The position numbers were made by a program, and so were the translations under genes. The notes under the pieces are model-generated. The model searched no databases, was not told where the DNA came from, and was given only the letters and a program-made list of their open reading frames with translations. Positions 34,512 to 37,408 of a stretch of 37,408 nucleotides of DNA are shown here, piece after piece. This DNA comes from BS150m-G50 sp964501185 [NCBI: uncultured Bacteroidia bacterium] (GTDB taxonomy: Bacteria; CAIWAD01; BS150m-G50), in NCBI GenBank assembly GCA_964501185.1, contig CAZCRT010000031.1, positions 1 to 37,408 on the forward strand. Direction: 5' to 3'. Positions within the stretch are counted from its first letter, which is position 1, and each line of letters starts with the position of its first letter.

Positions 34512-35747
34512 TCAGAAAACCGGTTGAAATGAAGGGCGTTGAGAATATCGCTTGCGTCGTTTGCGGTAAAGCACCGATGCCCTGTGCAGGATATGATCCC
34601 CATAGTCTGATTTTAGACTGTCAATTACTTCATTTGCCTGTAGAAAGTTATCTTCAGTACTGTCCAGCGGTAGAAAGGACGCCTGGTTATGGTAAGGGCG
34701 CAATCTCGAGACCTTGATACCGAGCAGACGGACCTCCATTCCAGGTTGCAGCAGGTGGTTGAGCAGGTGACATCCGGCTCTGAAGATCTGGTTTTCAGAG
34801 GTTGTCAGCTCAGGAATGGTCATCTGATGAATTCTGGTTTTGAAATCAGCACTGCGCAACTTGACTGTTACTGTATTTCCACCGAGCTCTTTGCGGCGCA
34901 GTCGGCTGCAGACCTTTTCCACCAGGAAGAGCATTTCAGCTTCCAGTACTCTGCGGGAAGTAACATTGCGTCTGAAGGTCTCCTCATGACTCATCGACTT
35001 CTCTGACTCCCGTTCACCAGGTGCAATTACAACGCTCTCTTTTCCGATCACCAGTTTATGCCGTAATTCCGCTACAGGCCTGCCCAGAGCCTGTTCCAGA
35101 CGACTTTCTTCTAGTGCCAGGAGGTCGCCGATTGTGTATATACCCGATTGATGGAAACGAGGGAGGCTTTTTTTACCAATTCCCATTATGCTGCCTACCG
35201 GCATGGGGGAGAGGAAGTCAACTGTCTCCTCCGGCTCGACAATAGTGATACCATTGGGTTTGTTGTGTTTGGAGGCGAGCTTTGCTACCAGCCTTGTTGT
35301 GGCAACACCTATTGAACCGGTAACAAGTATTTCTTTTTCAATAGCACTTCGGATTGATTCTGCCAGCTGCTGCTTGGAGTTCCAGGACATCATGACATGA
35401 GTGACATCCACAAATGCTTCATCAATACTGAACGGCTCAACTACCGGAGAATAGCGTTGCAGTATTTCCATCAGTTTGAGTGATGCTTCGGTATACTTCC
35501 CACCACTGGTGCGGACAAAGTGCCCCTGCGGGCAGCGCAGATATGCTTCAGTTGTCGACATGCCGGCGTGGATTCCGTAGGTGCGAGCTTCATAGGAGCA
35601 GGTGCAGACCACCCCCCTTGAACCCGGTTTGCCACCGACGATTACCGGTTTGCCAACCAGATCAGGATTGTCCCTCTGCTCCAGTGCTGCAAAGAATGCA
35701 TCCATATCTATATGGAGGATTATCGGCCGGTTCTCTCGGGCCTGCAT
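34512..35747 (-). CDS. dinB: DNA polymerase IV (Y family)
   Basis: The 411-residue protein has the Y-family fingerprint: LHIDMDAFFAALEQ with metal Asp14 and Asp16, CTCSYEARTYGI, and SIDEAFVDV. The HhH and little-finger domains follow. It copies past damaged bases and belongs to SOS or mutagenic repair. I start at ATG 35747, behind AGGAAAA; the 34 extra residues upstream (from 35849) are unlike the family. It lies downstream of the lexA and 83-residue genes on the same strand, so LexA control is likely. Confidence 0.94.
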   Translation of the reverse strand: MQARENRPIILHIDMDAFFAALEQRDNPDLVGKPVIVGGKPGSRGVVCTCSYEARTYGIHAGMSTTEAYLRCPQGHFVRTSGGKYTEASLKLMEILQRYSPVVEPFSIDEAFVDVTHVMMSWNSKQQLAESIRSAIEKEILVTGSIGVATTRLVAKLASKHNKPNGITIVEPEETVDFLSPMPVGSIMGIGKKSLPRFHQSGIYTIGDLLALEESRLEQALGRPVAELRHKLVIGKESVVIAPGERESEKSMSHEETFRRNVTSRRVLEAEMLFLVEKVCSRLRRKELGGNTVTVKLRSADFKTRIHQMTIPELTTSENQIFRAGCHLLNHLLQPGMEVRLLGIKVSRLRPYHNQASFLPLDSTEDNFLQANEVIDSLKSDYGDHILHRASVLYRKRRKRYSQRPSFQPVF

Positions 35748-35781
35748 ATTTTTCCTGCTTTGCCGGTTTGTTCTGTTTATT

Positions 35782-36033
35782 TCATACCAGGCAGATGCGG
35801 GATACTTCCCATTCCTGTGTTTCGGTGGAGTAGGTGAGCTCATAGACATCCGGACCCTCTACACCCACGCTGAAATGATGTATCCGGAACGAGCCCAGCA
35901 GGCTGCTCCAGCGGCCATGGACCTTGCGGACATGATAGACCCGTTCCTGCCAGCGGAAGCGAAGGGGGTGAATATCCCCACCCTGGAAGTAGGAAATAAC
36001 TTCTATCTTTTCGCCAATTTCTTCGTATTCCAT
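35782..36033 (-). CDS. Small conserved protein in lexA-dinB cassette (DUF6504-like)
   Basis: The 83-residue protein has alternating beta strands with conserved aromatic positions: EKIEVISYFQGG, PLRFRWQERVYHV and SVGVEGPDVYEL, ending in a tryptophan-containing EWEVSRI. It resembles short DUF6504-type proteins that occur beside Y-family polymerase genes; I cannot verify this. It has no known function. The start at 36033 fits the conserved part; the frame extends to 36219 but those 62 residues look non-coding. No strong ribosome site is seen. It lies between lexA (194 bases away) and dinB (34 bases). Confidence 0.6.
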   Translation of the reverse strand: MEYEEIGEKIEVISYFQGGDIHPLRFRWQERVYHVRKVHGRWSSLLGSFRIHHFSVGVEGPDVYELTYSTETQEWEVSRICLV

Positions 36034-36227
36034 GGCTCTCAAATCACTCTGGCGCAAATTTCTACTGGCTGGTCCATGTCGTTTCAATTCTCCCGGGCCG
36101 ATTTTACCACACCATCCCTGTAATGGCAAAGAGAGAGTACTGGGATGAGATTGCTCGATCCCTGGAGTTGTTTGCCGTAAACTGCTGCAGGCAGCAGTAA
36201 GTTGAACAGATATTTCCAAAAATAACC

Positions 36228-36863
36228 CTACATCTTGCGAACGAGTGCGGTCACTTTCCCGGCGATGCGGAAGGGTGTATCGCGTGGATTGACCATGATC
36301 GGTTCGTAATTGGGATTTGCAGGTTCCAGTCGCACCTTTTCACTGTCCGGAAAGAAGAACTTGACAGTTGCTTCATCGTCCAGGATTGCAACCACCAGAT
36401 CGCCGGTAACTGCGGTCGCCTGCAGGCGTGCAATCACCGTGTCACCGTCAAAGATGCCGGCGTTGATCATGCTGTCACCCTTTACCGTCAGGGCAAAAGA
36501 GTGGTTCTGCGCACCGATCAGCTCCTCGTCAACACGGACATAGCCTTCAAGGTTCTCCTCGGCGAGAATTGGTGCTCCTGCAGCCACCTGTCCCAGAATT
36601 GGCACTTTCTGGATGCCACGCATCTCTTCTGACTCGCTTCCGTCAGTGATGACCAGCCCACGGGAAAGACCGGGACGTCGTTCCACGACCCCTTTACGTT
36701 CCAGTACCTCCACAAGAGAGCGGGCGCCATTGCTGGATGAAATCCCCAGACCATCTGCGATCTCACGCAGGGTGGGTGGGGCCCCCTGTTCCTGAATGTA
36801 GTTACGGATGAATTCCAGCCCCTCTTCCTGGCGACTGGTAAGGTTTCTGTTCATTTTCTTCAT
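36228..36863 (-). CDS. lexA: SOS repressor LexA
   Basis: The 211-residue protein has a winged helix-turn-helix (PTLREIADGLGISSSNGARS, residues 30-49) and the S24 self-cleavage domain. The Ala95-Gly96 cleavage site is in GQVAAGAPI. The Ser131 nucleophile is in KGDSMINAG and Lys168 in ATVKFF. It represses the SOS regulon until RecA triggers autoproteolysis. Start ATG 36863 follows an excellent AGGAGG ribosome site. It heads a leftward cassette with a small gene and dinB. No standard E. coli or Bacillus SOS box is obvious upstream, so its operator may be lineage-specific. Confidence 0.95.
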   Translation of the reverse strand: MKKMNRNLTSRQEEGLEFIRNYIQEQGAPPTLREIADGLGISSSNGARSLVEVLERKGVVERRPGLSRGLVITDGSESEEMRGIQKVPILGQVAAGAPILAEENLEGYVRVDEELIGAQNHSFALTVKGDSMINAGIFDGDTVIARLQATAVTGDLVVAILDDEATVKFFFPDSEKVRLEPANPNYEPIMVNPRDTPFRIAGKVTALVRKM

Positions 36864-37037
36864 GCGTCCTCCTAAAAATACCGATTCTCAATATGTAAAG
36901 ATGTTTAAAACAGTCAGTCATGGTTCGTTGCCGCAGGCAACCCTTTAGCATCGGTTAATAGCATTTCCTCGACTGTGCAATCTGCATCTCAAATTCTATT
37001 AATGAAATGCTATAAAGCACACCAGATACTGAACAAA

Positions 37038-37065
37038 AATATAGTATATAAAGAGAGAATGTCAA
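37038..37065 (-). promoter_or_regulatory. Promoter of the lexA cassette
   Basis: Read leftward, TTGACA (37060-37065) is followed after 16 bases by TATATT (37038-37043), a near-consensus promoter. Transcription would start near 37031, leaving a leader of about 170 bases before the lexA ATG. The inverted repeats at 36927-36941 and 36958-37013 lie in that leader. Confidence 0.65.
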
Positions 37066-37139
37066 GGAGAAATAGTGAGAAAATGTGTATACAGGTTAAA
37101 ATATGGACTTACGGAGAGCGCTCATAGCAGGTCAGGATA

Positions 37140-37201
37140 CTCCCGGGAAGATATTTCATTCAGGCCCTTCCTGAAGTAACAGCTGTTTCCGCACCCGGGA
37201 G
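37140..37201. repeat. Nested inverted repeats (possible structured RNA)
   Basis: CTCCCGGG (37140-37147) and CCCGGGAG (37194-37201) form a perfect 8-bp outer stem. Inside are TTCAGG/CCTGAA (37159-37164, 37170-37175) and the palindrome AACAGCTGTT (37178-37187). Together they could fold like a three-way junction on either strand. Confidence 0.45.
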
Positions 37202-37337
37202 CTGAAAGTGCCTGTTGTTTTTCTTGCATTCAGCTGGTCACACTACTATTATATTTGCCCTGTTGCCGGCAGTTTCTGCAAATTGCTGATGATGGTATAC
37301 ATGATCGAGCGAAGCTGTTGCTTCCAGATCGCTATAT

Positions 37338-37408
<71 letters not shown>

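Larger units (their letters stand above)
36864..37337. other. Intergenic region upstream of lexA and tRNA-Arg
   Basis: This gap of about 470 bases holds the leftward lexA promoter (37038-37065), a 15-base hairpin GTTGCC-GCA-GGCAAC (36927-36941) and a perfect 10-bp inverted repeat, ATAGCATTTC at 36958-36967 and GAAATGCTAT at 37004-37013. It also contains a nested structured block (37140-37201). A rightward TTGCAT/TATTAT pair near 37224-37252 could be a weak tRNA promoter. No protein gene is supported. Confidence 0.5.

Noticed and set aside
4116-35251. GTATCAC as a Chi or KOPS site
   Set aside because: Those signals are strongly strand-polar; here the two orientations are nearly equal (19 and 16).
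36034-36219. N-terminal 62-residue extension of the 83-residue gene by dinB
   Set aside because: The residues are of mixed composition unlike the conserved core and start right at the lexA stop; the conserved part begins at the internal Met.
37075-37179. GTG-initiated 34-residue ORF behind AAGGAG
   Set aside because: The ribosome site is good, but the peptide has no recognisable feature and runs through the nested inverted repeats.

Overview
The window looks like a chromosomal piece of an uncultured bacterium of the FCB (Fibrobacteres-Chlorobi-Bacteroidetes) assemblage or a related candidate phylum. The reasons are two very large secreted proteins ending in type IX secretion-like C-terminal sorting domains, a GWxTD-domain protein, a 30-residue AURKAIP1/COX24-type basic ribosomal peptide, and tRNA genes without an encoded CCA end. 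Base composition appears even (near 50% GC by eye) and I see no phage, IS element, integrase or CRISPR array. The phylum is an inference from families, not from a marker-gene tree.

Layout. 0.2-2.3 kb: SAM methyltransferase, tandem-ACT protein with a palindrome-bearing promoter, and a rhomboid protease. 2.35-4.1 kb: a TrpR/YerC-type repressor and a stand-alone TrpB2-type tryptophan synthase beta gene, preceded by a perfect dyad and closed by a terminator. 4.4-9.1 kb: mostly rightward small genes: SDR epimerase, 2TM protein, DUF2007-like protein, MsrB-MsrA fusion, CYTH protein, VOC protein, then an AlkA-like glycosylase overlapping an alkyltransferase-like (ATL) protein. 9.1-11.5 kb: patatin-like esterase and hisS. 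11.5-19.6 kb, leftward: a three-gene surface operon with two giant secreted proteins carrying cohesin-like, tandem-95-like and dockerin-like modules, then a small lipoprotein. 20.1-25.6 kb, rightward: HDOD protein, divergent CheR-like methyltransferase, Hsp20, Lon and a PHP-family histidinol phosphatase. 25.6-28.6 kb: tRNA-Leu, rpsT, a LysM lytic transglycosylase lipoprotein, HU and the tiny bS22-like gene. 28.6-34.5 kb: a tightly overlapping operon xseA-xseB-nadK-ftsY-rimO-GWxTD. 34.5-36.9 kb, leftward: a lexA / 83-aa protein / dinB cassette. The window ends in a tRNA-Arg cut by the edge.

The most unusual signal is not a gene. The word GTATCAC (either strand) occurs 35 times by my hand count, against about 4.6 expected by chance, and its extended form WTGTATCAC occurs 16 times against about 0.6 expected. 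It appears in both orientations, in several reading frames, in unrelated genes and between genes, including one perfect inverted pair and one direct pair. This resembles the behaviour of DNA uptake sequences and deserves a genome-wide count.

Functional themes are protein and DNA damage repair (MsrBA, Lon, Hsp20, AlkA-like, ATL, DinB, LexA, XseAB), cell-surface display (two sorting-domain proteins, lipoproteins, LysM enzyme, GWxTD), and a small tryptophan regulatory unit.
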